Below are positions 33,443-46,288 of a stretch of 64,000 bases of DNA, one piece after another. The notes under the pieces were generated by a model, which was not told where the DNA came from, did no database searches, and was given only the letters and a program-made list of their open reading frames with translations. The position numbers and the translations under genes were made by a program. The DNA lies in contig NC_071671.1 in NCBI RefSeq assembly GCF_028554725.1, positions 7,802,001 through 7,866,000 on the forward strand, written 5' to 3'. Source of the stretch: Zeugodacus cucurbitae (lineage: Eukaryota > Arthropoda > Insecta > Diptera > Tephritidae). Each line of letters begins with the position of its first letter. Position 1 is the first letter of the stretch.

Positions 33443-33583
33443 CGAATCACTATAATCCACAATAAATCTTTGAGTTAGAGAGACTTCCCAGGTATAGAAG
33501 GAAATTTGTATGAATTTTCACTTCTATTGCCAATACAAGAGTTCGAGTTATAGAGACCTTCGAGTTATGGAAGTTGAATTGTA
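33443..33583. mobile_element. MITE family 'aacttccataactcg', copy 2 (left-truncated)
   Basis: Starts at the internal segment cgaatcactataatccac and lacks the left terminal repeat. Ends ttcgagttatggaagttgaa. Same internal order as copy 4. Confidence 0.68.
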
Positions 33584-35180
33584 TTTATATATTTGACATG
33601 TTTATTACTAATTAATGATTTGCTCTTTTCCATTTTAACTAAAGCAACGCAACTTAGTATTTAGTACGAACCTTTTTTTGTCTTAAAGTTAAGATTATTA
33701 CCATTGTGATTATTTCTGACGATCCCTCGCGAAAAAAGGCGCACCGTGGCTTTGAACTACAACTTGGACGAAGGAAAAATTATAGAATTGGAGGAAAAAT
33801 TGTAGAATTAATAGTTGTAATTGAAAAAAATTCTTTCCAGATCCATATTTATTTTATCCGGAAGACATATGTATCTAAAATTTCATAAAGATCCATGGAC
33901 AGCCTTCGATTCCTGGGCCTTAAAGTAAAGTTCTTATCTATGACGAATTCCAGCCTCATGAGTCTCATTTGCAGATTTTCTCTCGGCGGCGCAGATACGG
34001 ATTTCGTCAGCTTTTCATAGTTAATCATAAAGCTGATGTTCCTTTATTAAAAATAGAGCCAGCTTTAAGTACTGATAGGGTAATTTTCTAGTTTAACTAG
34101 TTCTCCGTTATTTCGTCTAAAACCACCAATACACTGCTGCAAGAGTTCATTCCTACTTAGATCTTCATTAGTAGGCTTCACTGCACTCGAAACATCATCT
34201 GGTATAGATGTATATTCGTGTTTGAACGTTGAAAGAGTGTACGTTGCCGATTACAAATGTCAGGCGCACCAGCAGACCGGACCTTTCGGATAATTCTCAT
34301 GACGTGGTTTTTTGTCGGTCGAGCGAATCGTGCAAAGAATACCAGTTAGGCAGCACTAGCGATGTAACATTGTCCGACATGTCCTTTGAGTCATGGAAAA
34401 AACGTTTTAGTATTTGCTTGATTCCACAATAGTTAAACTGGTCTGACATCTGAAGACTCGGGCTAAAATATAATACCATTGTGCATTTATTATTTTAAGT
34501 AGAATAGAAGTTATGAATGATATTAAATTAGTTTTACCAAATTCGCTTTTCACTTGAAAAAAGGAAGCATAAGTATTTCCTGCTGACACATGGCCTTACA
34601 AACGGACGAAAGTCCCACCGACCCGTAAATATTTGAAAACGGTCGTTGAGGACCCTCATCCGGTCGCACCGGACCATTACGTGTTGATCTTTTTACGCTA
34701 ATTAACAAGGTAACGGTTCAATTACATATATGTATATACATATGTAAATATCCATATACGTTGGCACAGCTGGCACATACATACGTACATACTATACCTG
34801 GCGACTATTAAATACTAATTTACCAAATTCAGGCTTGCAAGTGCAAGTGGAACTGAACCATAGCTCTCACTGTATTTGTTGTTGGAAAAAGGAGAAATAT
34901 AAAAGCATCCATCGATCCTTATCAAATATCCATTAGCAGATTGTGTCATTCCGATGAAATATTGTCCATGGCCGCTGATGAAAGCTGCAATGGAAAATTA
35001 AACTTATGAAGAAATATGCGCATGAAATGTTTGAAAATGCTGTTAAAATGTAATTAAAAAATCATTTTTACAAAATTTTTGAAATTTATTATTTTTGAAA
35101 ATAGCAAATGAAACTGTAATTATTACTTAAACGTAATGGCTTTATCAAATTTGTTATGAAAATCATTGATTTCGCTAAAT
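33584..35180. other. Non-coding stretch, nothing recognised
   Basis: Short open frames (for example 34229-34432) have no recognisable similarity and no splice context that I can support. Confidence 0.4.
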
Positions 35181-35184
35181 ATCT

Positions 35185-36005
35185 GGCATATATCGGTACA
35201 CTGACGGTTCTAAGACAGCAGTTGGTGTAGGTGCGGAGTAAACGGCACCACACCTCAAGTTGTCTGTACCCATGGCACAAATCCCCAACATCTTCCAAAC
35301 TGGGGTCTATGCCATTAGAAAGTGTGCTGAGGTCATATTGCACAGGTGGAACTACCACGGTGAACGTATAGCGTTCATCATTGATAGTCAAGCGGCCCTC
35401 GAAGCAATATCAGCACTTGAAATAGATTCGGGGTTGGTTCGGGACTGCATTGGCATAATTTAACAGGATTTGCTACAACAATAGTATAACCTTGATCTGA
35501 GTACCAGGACACAAAGGTATACAACGAATTTGCGGACCAGCTGGCAAAAATGCCGCGGCTACCAGGCCGGAGCACTTCATTGCAGTTGGTCGACAAGTTC
35601 TTCGAAATTGTTTACAAGAAGAGAAGGGTAATCAGGAATGGTAACTGTTTGCATTTGCAGTGACTTCGAACCACACTCCAAACTGTTTCTTGGGGAATAT
35701 AACCAGAAAAGGTTTAAACAATTGATAGAACTCACAAGATACAAACTATGACAACTAGTGGCACTTTATACTGCAGACTGCACCGTAGACTTATGTCCCA
35801 TCTGCACAAACTAGGTATCTGCTTGTCGGATCAGTGCAGATACTGTGATCTAGGTGCGAAGACACCTGATAGGACAGTCGATTCTACGTAATCGGAACTA
35901 ATACTGATTTTTGTCCGGTCAAGGACACTGTCAAATCGGCGGAATTCCTCGAAATTATTTGGTGGGTACAATAGGCTTTACCTTAGGTCACATTGTGTTC
36001 CACAA
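35185..36005 (+). mobile_element. LINE fragment: RNase H and terminal zinc-knuckle region
   Basis: Forward codons near 35192 read YTDGSKTAVGVGA (first RNase H catalytic Asp in TDGS). 35260-35463 gives IDSQAALEAISALEIDSGLV (third-Asp block). VPGHKG-like sequence at 35505-35520 precedes FADQLAK. Further on, LSDQCRYCDLGAKTPD resembles the Cys-x-x-Cys knuckle that follows RNase H in these elements. Several frameshifts and stops; 5' part absent. Confidence 0.78.
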
Positions 36006-36289
36006 TTCTTAATCTAATTTAATCTACTGACATTTAGTTCAGCCTACGTACGGCACAATTCCGATTACTATGGCGCCGCGATCTGATTACACCGTTGGAA
36101 AGAGGACGTCCTCCCGAATCAAAAATATATAGGGTAATAGGTATCGCAGACGCCTAGTTTTCGAGATATTCCGCTTTAAAGATAAAAAATCAAAATTTTC
36201 AACTAGCTATTTCACACAATTTAATATACTTTAACATATTTTACGCACTTTTTTCACCTCAAATATATTAAATAAAACTGCATTAAATG

Positions 36290-36530
36290 TACCGCCAGTG
36301 CATAAAGGAGTTCTACACGAAAAAAACTTTAGACACCCCGTTTTTGGCCCTACCAGGGTTAGTTTTTTTAAAGCGCGGCCGAAGGCAACCAGTGCAGAAA
36401 GGAGTTCTACGCGAAAAAAACTTTGGACACCCCGGTTTTGGCTCGACCAGGGTAATTCTTTTGAAGCGCGGCCGAAGGCCGCCAGTCTAGAAAGGAGTTC
36501 TACACGAAAAAGACTTCGGACATCCCTGGA
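36290..36530. repeat. About 94-bp tandem repeat, 2.5 units, open on both strands
   Basis: Landmark aaaggagttctac at 36304, 36398 and 36491 (periods 94 and 93). Unit contains aaagcgcggccgaaggc, unusually GC-rich for the region. Forward frame yields a repeated peptide with GVLHEKNF and FFKARPKA; the reverse strand is also open (RVELLSRLAAFGRA). More likely a repeat-derived accident than a protein. Confidence 0.75.
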
Positions 36531-38980
36531 AAGATTTTTTATATACATCCTTGATGCAGAAGAGAGTTCTACGACAACAAACTATGACATGCTAATAAAT
36601 AAAACACAGTCATTAAAAAATCTATCATCTATTATTTCTAACATGTGGCAGCACACACATAATTGTAAACACAGAAACCTTTTCAGCTATTGGTGTGCTA
36701 AGTGATTTTTAAAATAAGTAATTTTTGCTTATTTTAAAAAAAATCTTAATAAATCTATATTTTGAATTAAATTGAATGTTAATAGTGTAATTTTCAATAT
36801 GTGAAGTGAAAAATTTGAAAAATAGTGTTACAGTGTGTGAAATTCCATGTGTTACTTATGGAAAAAATGGGACTTTTAAACATGAATATTTTCCAATCAA
36901 GAATATTTATATATATTCCTGCTCTGGAGAGCCTCCTCTTTCACCCGATACCCCATTTATACCGATCGGAGTTGTCAAACCCCGACCGCCAAAGTAATCG
37001 GAATCGTGCCCAGCCTACCAACGTCAACTCATTTTCAAGACCACATCTACTCCTCAGGAAAAATTATTGTATGGAAACAAGCAAAAATTATGACACAAAT
37101 CGACAGGTACAGGTTGTATTCCAAGAGGTGGAGATAACATTTTCAAAATTTGCTAACCGTAACTCCTACAGGATTAATAGTTTTATACTTTACTCGTTAA
37201 ACTTTTCGATAATATTCCGGTTTTGAGCTGAGGTTGGACCTGTATTGGGGTTGATCGAACCCCAATTATATACTATTTGAGATTTTACAAGGTGATGTCA
37301 TAAATGAAGTTTGGGCATAAATCTGCCAAAATACTTAAAATACTCGAAAGTTACAACTTCACACTCTAAGAGTACTATTGAAAATATACATCTACTGGCA
37401 TTGTACATAAGTGTATACCTATATATTTGACATACATATATACTTACTCAATTGTATCTATGCATTGTACAAATACAATATTGTTTTTGTTTTCATTTTT
37501 TTCTTCCTCAAAGTTGGCAAGGCGTAACGAGACATTGCTGCAATGCGACTCTGCTTTTGGTTACAGCAATGCAATAATGTAAATACCACAAAGCACGGAA
37601 AAGTTGCAATGCAAGAAAGTACAAAAATAAAGCAAAATATAAATAAATTCGAAAAGAAAAAGTGAACAAGTGTAGTACAAATACCAACGCTTCGAAACTT
37701 AACGGTGCAGAAATACACAAATCACCGAAGTTGAAAAGGATACGTCGCATCACCAAAAAGGCGCACCGCAGAGGGTCTATGCTTCGCAGCGGCAAAATTT
37801 GTGCACAGGAACCCCTTTGATACGTACGTATATAGTATATGTATGTATGTCGCAGTTGCATGGCTACAAAGGACCAACAGCTTCACAAACACTATGCGTA
37901 CTCGAGTTTGCACTGAAAAAGTTAGAAATCTAAAAATACTTTCAACTGGCGCTCTCGCGCAAAACCAAACCAAAGCAATGGCAAGAAAGTGTAAAGTACG
38001 ACGCTGCAGTGGTCTCAGTGCGGTTAAAGGCTTACACACAAAAATACCAATACAAACACTAACAGTTTAGTGCATGGACCCTTGTTTTTACTCGAAATTA
38101 TTCGAAACATCTGACGACATAAAAACAGTCGGCTCAAACAACGAAAAGTCATTTAAAGTTTTCCACCAACAATCGTAGAGGTCGCAATAATTGCAATTTA
38201 TTATTTCGCAATGATTTAAGATACTTCGCGACACCAACAAGACAAATGCCAAACTACAAATTGCTAAGTCTTTTAAGTGGTCTTACTTTGCTTCAAGACA
38301 TTGCAGCAGTGCGACAACGTCATTGCTTCATTGTTCGACGCATTGTCGGGCGTCGCGACTGTGGCAGTCTCTCTCTCTCTCGTTGACCTCGATAGCAAGC
38401 AACGGATGCTTTGTTGGCGGCACGCTATCTTGATTGACCACCCAATATGTCCGGAGGTTAATAGAATAAGAGTCCTCATACAGCAAATATGTGTACGCAA
38501 TTTATAGCATCTTTTATATATTGTCATGCCTGTCTTCCTACGGTATTTATGTGAATATGTGTGAGCTTACGATATATGCGAATGTGCTTGTGCCTCAAAT
38601 GCTTGTTTCTAAATATAATCTTATAGGGACACATCTTTAAGTTACACCCCCTAAAGAACGTGGCTAAGTGTCTATATATGGTACATGCATGCAGTCGGCA
38701 TCACTGAAAATGCAATGAAGTAGTTTAAACAATCGAATTATATAGTATATGGCAATTCTTCTCTCGCTAGCTGCATATTTGTAGCGTATGTCATTTTCTG
38801 AAAGCTTGTAAGTCGCTTGCTTTAATTTCGACACGAAATGTTGAGCTTTTTCTTATGTCGCAAGTTGGCGGCTATCAATCTCGTATTTAGTAGTTAGCGA
38901 TAATCGGTCAATCAGTTTGTGAAATATATCATATGAGGTACCGAAGTCGTACCTGCCATATGGACACCACGAGAAGAGTG
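36531..38980. other. Non-coding stretch, origin unclear
   Basis: Contains 63- and 133-codon overlapping frames at 36806-37226 and several open frames on both strands at 37458-38070. None matches a family I know, and no splice-supported gene can be built. Confidence 0.35.
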
Positions 38981-38984
38981 AATG

Positions 38985-39790
38985 CACACGAAAGTGTTTT
39001 TGGACCGCCCTATATTTAAGGTGATCGAGGCAGCAGACACTCTAAAGATATCAGAGCAACGTGTTATTTTCTCCGCGGCGCACATACCTACGAGGGCTAT
39101 GTGGGAAGGTAAAAGCCGATGGAGAAGAAGTGCTGTGAGCGTTTTCACGAATGCACTAAGAGGGAAGGTGGGAAGGGGAGTTTTCTGTCGAAAGCTCTCA
39201 ATCAACACCAGCTTATCAATAGCTTTCAGATATTTTGCTATTCGATCTATGTGGGTACCAGAAATCCTTGGTAACTGCAAAGCGGCCAAGCTTGTAAGAG
39301 CGGGTACCGTAGCAACAATGTCGGAGCCGGTTGATAGTCTATGGTTTACTTGCTGGACATACAGATATCGCATGAGCTCGTCAAGCGCTGGACAACAACC
39401 AGCACCTTTGCTGTTGCGAGGTCCCTTTGACCCACATTGGAGCGTAAAAAGTCCTTCGAATTGTTTTCTCTCAGCAAGGTCCATCTCGGCGCTACCATTG
39501 GTGTGCTTACTGGACATTGTCCGATAGACACGCATGTGTTGAGCCTAGGGATCCTACGAGTTGCCAAAGCTGTTTGCAGGAAGGCGAGGTGGAATCAACT
39601 AAGCATTTCCTCCTCCAATGTACAGATTTTGCCAGACTGAAGTTGAAACACCTTGGAAGGTTCACCTTCGGCGAACATAGCGAATTGGCTAGAATTGACA
39701 TTAGCCGACTCAAGAAGTTTGTAACAGATTCCAAGCGTTTTGCCGAATCTTAAGGGTGTTTTGATCCATTAGGAGTTTATTGGTATCACT
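38985..39790 (+). mobile_element. LINE fragment: RNase H and C-terminal knuckle, family L-A
   Basis: Frame-shifted forward coding remnant. 39437-39540 encodes LSKVHLGATIGVLTGHCPID. 39517-39753 encodes CQSCLQEGEVESTKHFLLQC followed by ELARIDISRLKKFVTDSKRF: a Cys-x-x-Cys...His...Cys knuckle and terminal helix typical of RNase H-bearing non-LTR elements. Upstream out-of-frame codons resemble the RNase H body. Inactive. Confidence 0.78.
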
Positions 39791-40849
39791 AAGGACACTG
39801 CTCAAAAGTGAGATATAATTTTTAGTGTCTAGTATTTTTCGCGAATGGTGTACACGAGTACTTATATAAACTAGTCCTTGCAGCTGAATGAATGCAAAAT
39901 ACGCGCAGATCTTCTTCTCAGCATGGATTAAGTGTGTAAACTGTGCAATTTTATTGAATTTCTTTTTGTGTTGTTAGTTGGCCGGTTATGCCGCGGTGCT
40001 TGGTTGAGTTATATGGAAAGTTGTGCCATTGTGGTGCGCCAAGAAGCGTACTTTACTCCTATTTCAATCGGGGGAAACTAGGAGTACAGAAAAAGTATAA
40101 GAGTACAGGGGCATACTGCAATAGCAGCAATTGCAGTGCAAAGTGAAACAACAAATAGAAATTTATTGCATTGAGCTTATGACATTTTATGTAGTAGCTT
40201 CCAAGCTGTTGTTGCTCTACCAGCGAGAAGAACGAGTGCTTGAGGCAGCAATACTAAAGAAGACAATTTCAATGAGCAGAAAAAATGGCTAAAATGCGGT
40301 AATGTGAATTCATTTGGAAACTTGAGTTTCTGAAAGGCGTATCTTTTTTATAATATGCAAAAAAACGGCTTTTGTGCAAATCGGATAGAGGCACAAAGTG
40401 GCATCGTGGTCATGACATAAATCGAAACGCCTGAGGTTGTACCACCAACAGCCTGATGATTTAACTGCTGCTCTTCTTGGGGTTAAAAGCATGTGCTGCT
40501 AATACTAGAAAAGCTCTTCGACTTTGAATTGCCAGACAACAAATATTGGTGTGGGAGCTTGCTGTTTGAGTTCGTGTAGAGTACGTTTTCATAACTTTAG
40601 CTTGAAAATACTCGAGTCGCTTACATATTATAGTATAGTATGCAATTGTTTATCGATCGTATAAAAAGAAAGTAGTAAATTGTTTTGAGCTAATAAACGT
40701 CGTAGTCTGAGACATTGTTATTAAAAATGCACTTCGATGGAGTTTAGTTTCCAAATAATCCATCAAAATAAAGCAAATCCAAATACAATTAATAATAATC
40801 GTGACTGTATTGACTGTGAAAAAATATAAATTTTAGTTAGTTCTCCGAA
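39791..40849. other. Non-coding stretch, nothing recognised
   Basis: No coding or repeat structure supported. Confidence 0.4.
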
Positions 40850-41590
40850 GCCGATGGAGAACAGGCGCAGTGAGCTTTTTCACGGATGGATCGAAGCTCA
40901 AGGTGAGGTGGCGTTTTCTCTCGGAAGCGCTCAATTAACTCAGAGTCTTACTGGCAGAGGTGGCTGCCATTATGGTAGCAGTAGACATTCTGCTCCGAAG
41001 TATGGCTTCTTTCAGAAAGGTGTGTATTCACTCCGACAGCTGAGCGGCAATAACTGGCCTGGTATTCGATGATAGTACGCTCTAAGCTAGTTAGAAAGTG
41101 TTTAATATCTTTATCAGTAGCTTCGAACTACTTTGCATACCGACTTGTGTGGGTACCTGGTCATCGCGGAATCGCTGGAAACTACTTTGCGAACCAGCTT
41201 GCAAGAGAAGGTACCCTAGCAACATGGATGTTGGAATGACAGCGGGTTGGTAGTCCGTGGTCCACTTGCGCTTGAGTGGACACACTGGCTTCGCGTGAGC
41301 TCGCCAAACGCTGGACAACAACCAGCAACTGTGCAGTAGCGTGGTCTTTGCGGCCTGCGGTGGTCCTTCCAGCTGATGTCGCTTAGGAAGACTCATCTCA
41401 CCGCAATTAGTTGGAATCGACATTAGCTGACTCAAGGACTTTCAGACCAGATTCCAAGCGCTTTGTCGAATCATAAGGGTCTTGGCGATCCGCCAGGTGT
41501 ATTTGGGTCTCACAACGGAAGTCGATGCTGTCTAAGTGAGATTATCTGTAAATGCGCGCATCTACCTCTTAACCTAACCTAAGCTAGCTC
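40850..41590 (+). mobile_element. LINE fragment, family L-A, second copy
   Basis: Forward remnants include FTDGSKLKGEV-like codons at about 40880-40915 and VWVPGHRGIAGNYFANQLAR at about 41145-41205 (RNase H His block). The ending is parallel to the copy at 38985, then the 3' tail gtctaagtgagattatctg...taacctaaccta. Internal deletions and frameshifts. Confidence 0.75.
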
Positions 41591-41989
41591 TCACTTTTCA
41601 CTGTGAAACCATGGAATTATAAGATTTCCATCCATTCGCTCGACTCCAACGAATTTCTGACCTACATCTTAGCGACTTCCATCGACTTACTGTTTCATTT
41701 GTCGTTCTCTACTCAATTTATAGCAAAGTTATACGATGTCTGTAAACATGGATCAGCGTTGTTCGCATTGCCATTAAAATGTTATATCTACTGAAGAAGG
41801 CATCTTATTAATTCAGAAGGAACAGGAAACTTTTTGGGCCACGTGAATCGCATTGAAGGAGAAAACATATCATTAAATTAGAAAATATATATACTGCGCG
41901 CTGTGGTGCTAATGTGAGCTTATCTCCTGTGTAATGGGTTATAAAGAAAACTTCATATTTGAAAATATTAAAACTAAAGAGAAAATTAC

Positions 41990-42342
41990 TCGTTGACGAT
42001 GCCCGAAGAGAAACACGGTTATACATATTTTAACCTGGTTCATAGAGATGGAAGTCTAATTGGCGCTATGTTGTTTTTTTCGGATGAACAGAAATCTTAT
42101 TTATTACCATGAACTTCAGACGGAGGAACGTCGGCTTGAATGACTGCATAGTCGTCGGGGAGTTCTGATGGGTTGGGGAGGCATGAATTGAATTTTTTTT
42201 TTTTGGAAATTTGCCATGGTTTTTCCATCATATTAATGCATCTATTAGAAGTGCCCGAGTGAGCACCTAAGTCTTGAATTGTGGGACAAAACGGTGTTTT
42301 AACGCAGTGGCCGTCTTACTCACTAGACATCAATATAATAGA
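41990..42342 (+). mobile_element. Tc1-like transposase relic
   Basis: Frameshifted forward codons near 42070-42120 read MLFFSDEQKSYL (first catalytic Asp block of Tc1 transposases, FSDE-K-F). Next come YYHELQTEERR-like and GGS-MGWGG-like segments. 42287-42342 reads GVLTQWPSYSLDINIIE, equivalent to the canonical WPAQSPDLNPIE at the third position. Sequence between the blocks is largely lost. A Helentron-like element interrupts its end at 42343. Confidence 0.72.
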
Positions 42343-42995
42343 ACAAGTAATGAAAGACTAAGTTCGGGTGCAACCGAACATTTTATACTCTTGCAATTTA
42401 TTAAAGAAATTTGATTAAGCTTACACACAATAATAGAAAATCGTCATATTTAGTATATAAGGGCTGAGGTAATTCGTGAACAGATTTCATTCATTTTCAA
42501 CTGTAAGGTACACTATATCCAAGACTATACTCTCACTTAATTTTGCTAAGATATCTCACATATTAACCAATACATGTATGCGGAATAAAGCCCACCGTAT
42601 TTTTGAAAACTTATAATTAGGTAAATGGGAGCTAAGAGATCTTATGACCCGATTTTAATAATTTTTCGTACAGAGACACACTATTAGAAGAAAATAATTT
42701 CCTCTGAATTACATTAAATTATCTGAGAGATTTATCCATATTTTCGGTTAAAATTTACCCTTAGGCCCTGAGTATAACATGTTCGACATCTGGGGCCTTG
42801 AAAACTTACAGTCAGTTTTCGACAATTTTTTCACAAGTGAAACCAGGGATTATATGCACTGTTTGTGTCAAGTTTTATTCAGCTATCTTCATGGGTTCCT
42901 TATGTATATATTATAAAGTTAAGTAATCAGATGGAATTCAAAATTGAGTTATAAGGAAAGTAGTCCTGGTTGTGAACCGATTTCGCCAATCAGAT
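42343..42995 (-). mobile_element. Helentron/DINE-1-like element, family B, copy b
   Basis: The low-coordinate end has acaagtaatgaaagactaag, then the hairpin gttcgggtgcaaccgaac and tatactcttgcaa, as in copy a at 24594. The 5' half is missing. It is inserted within a Tc1-like transposase relic, directly after the codons ending INIIE. Confidence 0.65.
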
Positions 42996-44384
42996 ATTTG
43001 ATGGAATTTTCAATAAGGGACAACCCCCCGCCCCCTCAATCATTCTTAAAAAAATATAAAAATTTTTAAATTAATTAATATAAAATTTTAAAATGTATTC
43101 TTGGCTTGAACAAAATTAAAAAAAAAAACGGTTATGTGCTAACCTGCGGACCAATTAAATTTAAATTACTAATTTTTCTAACGAAAAAAGTTATTAAAAT
43201 ACATTCAAATAACAAACAATAGATAGTAACAACTGTAGGAGAGGATGATATCCATTGAATAATATGCATTGAAATGCGTTAAAGGAGTGTGTTCAGCTGC
43301 TATTTACAATATGTGTGGCACGTGTTGTTCTACATAAAACATGCTGCAAACAAAATAATTGCCAATGTGGAGCAAGGAATACGAATTTGGCTTGTATCCG
43401 GCAAGTTGCTAAAAACGGAGACAACCAGTCTGAAGAGTGCCTACACCAGCAAGAAATCGGTCTAAGACGAAAGCTAGTAGTAGAAGTATGATACACATGG
43501 ATACCCATATGCACATGCAGGCATATTAACCCTACACTCCGCGGTTAGCGTCGTCAGTTTAGGTGATGTGTAAAGAAACGTGGTCACGAGCAAGTCGTGT
43601 GTGCTAAAAAGGCAATGAAATATGAGCGCCGCAGTGCGCTTATGAGCTATAATATACATACATACAAATGTTTGTTTGATTCGTGGTTGATTTGCGTTAC
43701 TGCTTGCAAATTCACGCTGTTACTTTCAAGCTAGTATATATGTACATATATATGTCAGTATGTATAGTATATATACATATCCTTAGTGGGCCGGCACATA
43801 AATATTCTTCTACTTGTGCTGCCGCCATAAAAATGTAATATGTATTAAATAGGTTGTATGCGTAAAATATTTTATTATTGTTATGATGGCTATTACTTTG
43901 GTCAAATGTTGAGTAGAGCAATGAAATTATTAACACAATCATAAGTGCATGCCACCGTAAATTTGTGCTCAGTTGGTGGAAAAGCGACATCATTACGACC
44001 ATCTGTGCCACATTGCGTATGGATGTGACACGTACGCCTCAAATAAAAGAGGCAGAGAAGAGGCACAAGGCGTTGCGCATCCAAATGATTTACGGATTCA
44101 GTGAGTTGTCGAGCAATAAATTGAACATGTTTCCTCCTACTGACTGATGTAAACAAAAATTGTACTGAGTTGAAAAATGTAAATATTTAAATGTAAAAAT
44201 TATTACTAAATCTAAGGCGGAATTAGGAACTTTATACTTTAAAGCGGTTTTTATTTTGGTTTTTCTGTGCCTGATAGAGATATTTGAGATCTTAAATACA
44301 AGAAAAATTGAAGATGTAAAGAGACAAAACTGGATATTATGAATGGGTGCTAGAAAATTGAGCCTCTGTCTACGATTTGACAAC
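42996..44384. other. Non-coding stretch
   Basis: AT-rich, with TATACATA microsatellite patches (43735-43785). No gene recognised. Confidence 0.4.
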
Positions 44385-45590
44385 CAAATGAATGATCTTT
44401 TCACGGGAGCATCGTCTTCCATATGTACGAAATGACCTAACCAGCGCATTCGTTAGATTTTTATACGCTTAATTATACCCACGTCTTCGTAGATCTCATA
44501 GAGTTCATGGTTCCATCTTCTGCGGGATACAACGCTCACTAGAACGGCTCAGAAGATCTTGCGGAGAACAGTACTCTCTACTGCTCCAAGTACCTTCTCA
44601 TCTCGGGTTGTCATCGTTCATGTTTCTGCGTCGTATAATAGAACGGGAATGATTAGAGACTTATAGAGCGAAATTTTTGCCCATCGAGATCTGTTTCTCT
44701 CATTGATTACCAATCCCAAAGTAGTGGCAAGAGTAATTTTGCGCTTGATCTTCATTCTTAGATTGTTGGTGGCATTTACGCTGGTTCCGAGATAAAGAAA
44801 GCAAGTCTCTTTTTCAAATGTGTAGCTGCCAACAGTGACGTAGTTCCAAAGAAGTGAGTAATTGTTTTGTGTGACCTCTAGGTACTATGTCCTGGCCTCG
44901 TTCACCATAAGACTAACCTCTATCACTTCTTCTTCTAGGCTGAAAAATGCAGCGCTGATGGCTCTGTTGGTAAGGTCTATGATGTCAGTGTCAGCCGCAT
45001 ATCCCAGTAACATTATGCTTTTAAAATAGATAGTGCTATTGCGGTTCAGATTGGAGGCGCCAGTACATATTATATTGAAGAATACGCACGAGAGCGAATA
45101 GCCCTGTCTAAAACCTCGTTTGGTATCGACTGACTAGTAGAGGTCCTTTCAGATTTCGACGGAGCTAATAGTTGTGCTCAACGTCGTTCTACATAACCGT
45201 ATGAGTTTTGCAGGGGTACCAAATATAGACTTGGCGTCGAATAGGCAGCTTCAGTCAGTGCTATCGAAAGCGACTTTGAAGTCGACAAAAAGCTGATGGG
45301 TATCGACCTGTTTGTCGAGGGACTTTTCCAGAATTTGACGTATTGTAAAAATATGGTCTATGCTGGATTTGCCGGGTCCAAAGCCACGCTGATAAAATCC
45401 AATCAGTTGATTTACAATGGGTTTAAGTCTTCCACAAAATACTGTTGAAATAACCTTATATACAATGTTATAAAGGGAAAACCAGCGATAATTAGCGTAG
45501 ACTGTGGGGGACTCCGCTTTGGATAGGACGGAGTACACTAAGATTCCAATCATTGGGCATGTATTCATACGACCAAATCAGGCTTAGCGC
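44385..45590 (-). mobile_element. LINE reverse-transcriptase relic, RTE-like family
   Basis: Longest LINE coding remnant here. Minus strand 45251-45568 encodes ANYRWFSLYNIVYKVISTVF, QRGFGPGKSSIDHIFTIRQI and LFVDFKVAFDSTD (palm motif A with its catalytic Asp). Further downstream on that strand, in other frames, are RGFRQGYSLSCVFFNI, LGYAADTDIID (YADD box reads AAD-T-D), LYKSLIIPVLLY and MRWLGHFVHMEDDAP. Stops and frameshifts throughout; the catalytic box is altered. Family shared with 30955-31605 and 60355-60780. Confidence 0.82.
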
Positions 45591-46288
45591 CTGGTACATG
45601 CATCTTTCCAGCTCCTCGCTGTCAGCTCAGCCGGTAATCTCTCGGCTTTGTTATTCTTATGCCGCCTTTGCGTTGTTTTCACCTCGTTATGTTTAAGTGG
45701 CGGCACAATAACATCGTCATGGTAGATTTTTGGTACGGGTTCTTCTTCATCCGTTTTGCAATGTCGAGAAGTGTTCCCTCCAAATCTCAAGTGCACTCTG
45801 GTTGTTGGTTACGAGGTTCCATTACTGGCTTTAAAATTTTCGGTTCTGAAATATAGACATGTATGCTTACTCAGAGCTTACATTTTGAATATAATGTACT
45901 ATATTCTCGGCGAATGTGAGTTATTTAAATCACAGCCACATTTAATAATTTCTTTTTTTAATTTTTTATTATAGACCGCTATTAATAGCATGTGTGGCAG
46001 GACATTTTGATATCGCCAGCTGATTTTAAAATATTGATGTATACACATTCAGATTTGAATATTACAAAGCAAGCCATTCATCAACTGTTAGCACACCAAA
46101 TTGGTGGAACTGGTAACAGATAGTTTTAATTTAACTTTCCGGCTGCGGCCAACACGGCTGTCATTAATGAGTTTTATATGAACAGATTCCCCCCTTTCAC
46201 TACTCACTTTGACCGATGTTCATTCATACCACTGTTTATGCGGACTTTTTGACATAATGAAATCATACAATAATATTTTAGCATAACT
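45591..46288. other. Non-coding stretch
   Basis: Possibly the 5' continuation of the LINE at its low end (to about 45800, frame with DDVIVPPLKHNEV on the minus strand); otherwise nothing recognised. Confidence 0.35.

Noticed and set aside
37458..38070. Possible promoter or first exon of another gene
   Set aside because: Frames occur on both strands, and no core promoter or donor combination could be supported.
38273..38527. Opposed 76- and 84-codon frames as a gene
   Set aside because: Open on both strands with no similarity, no splice context and no conserved motif that I can recognise.
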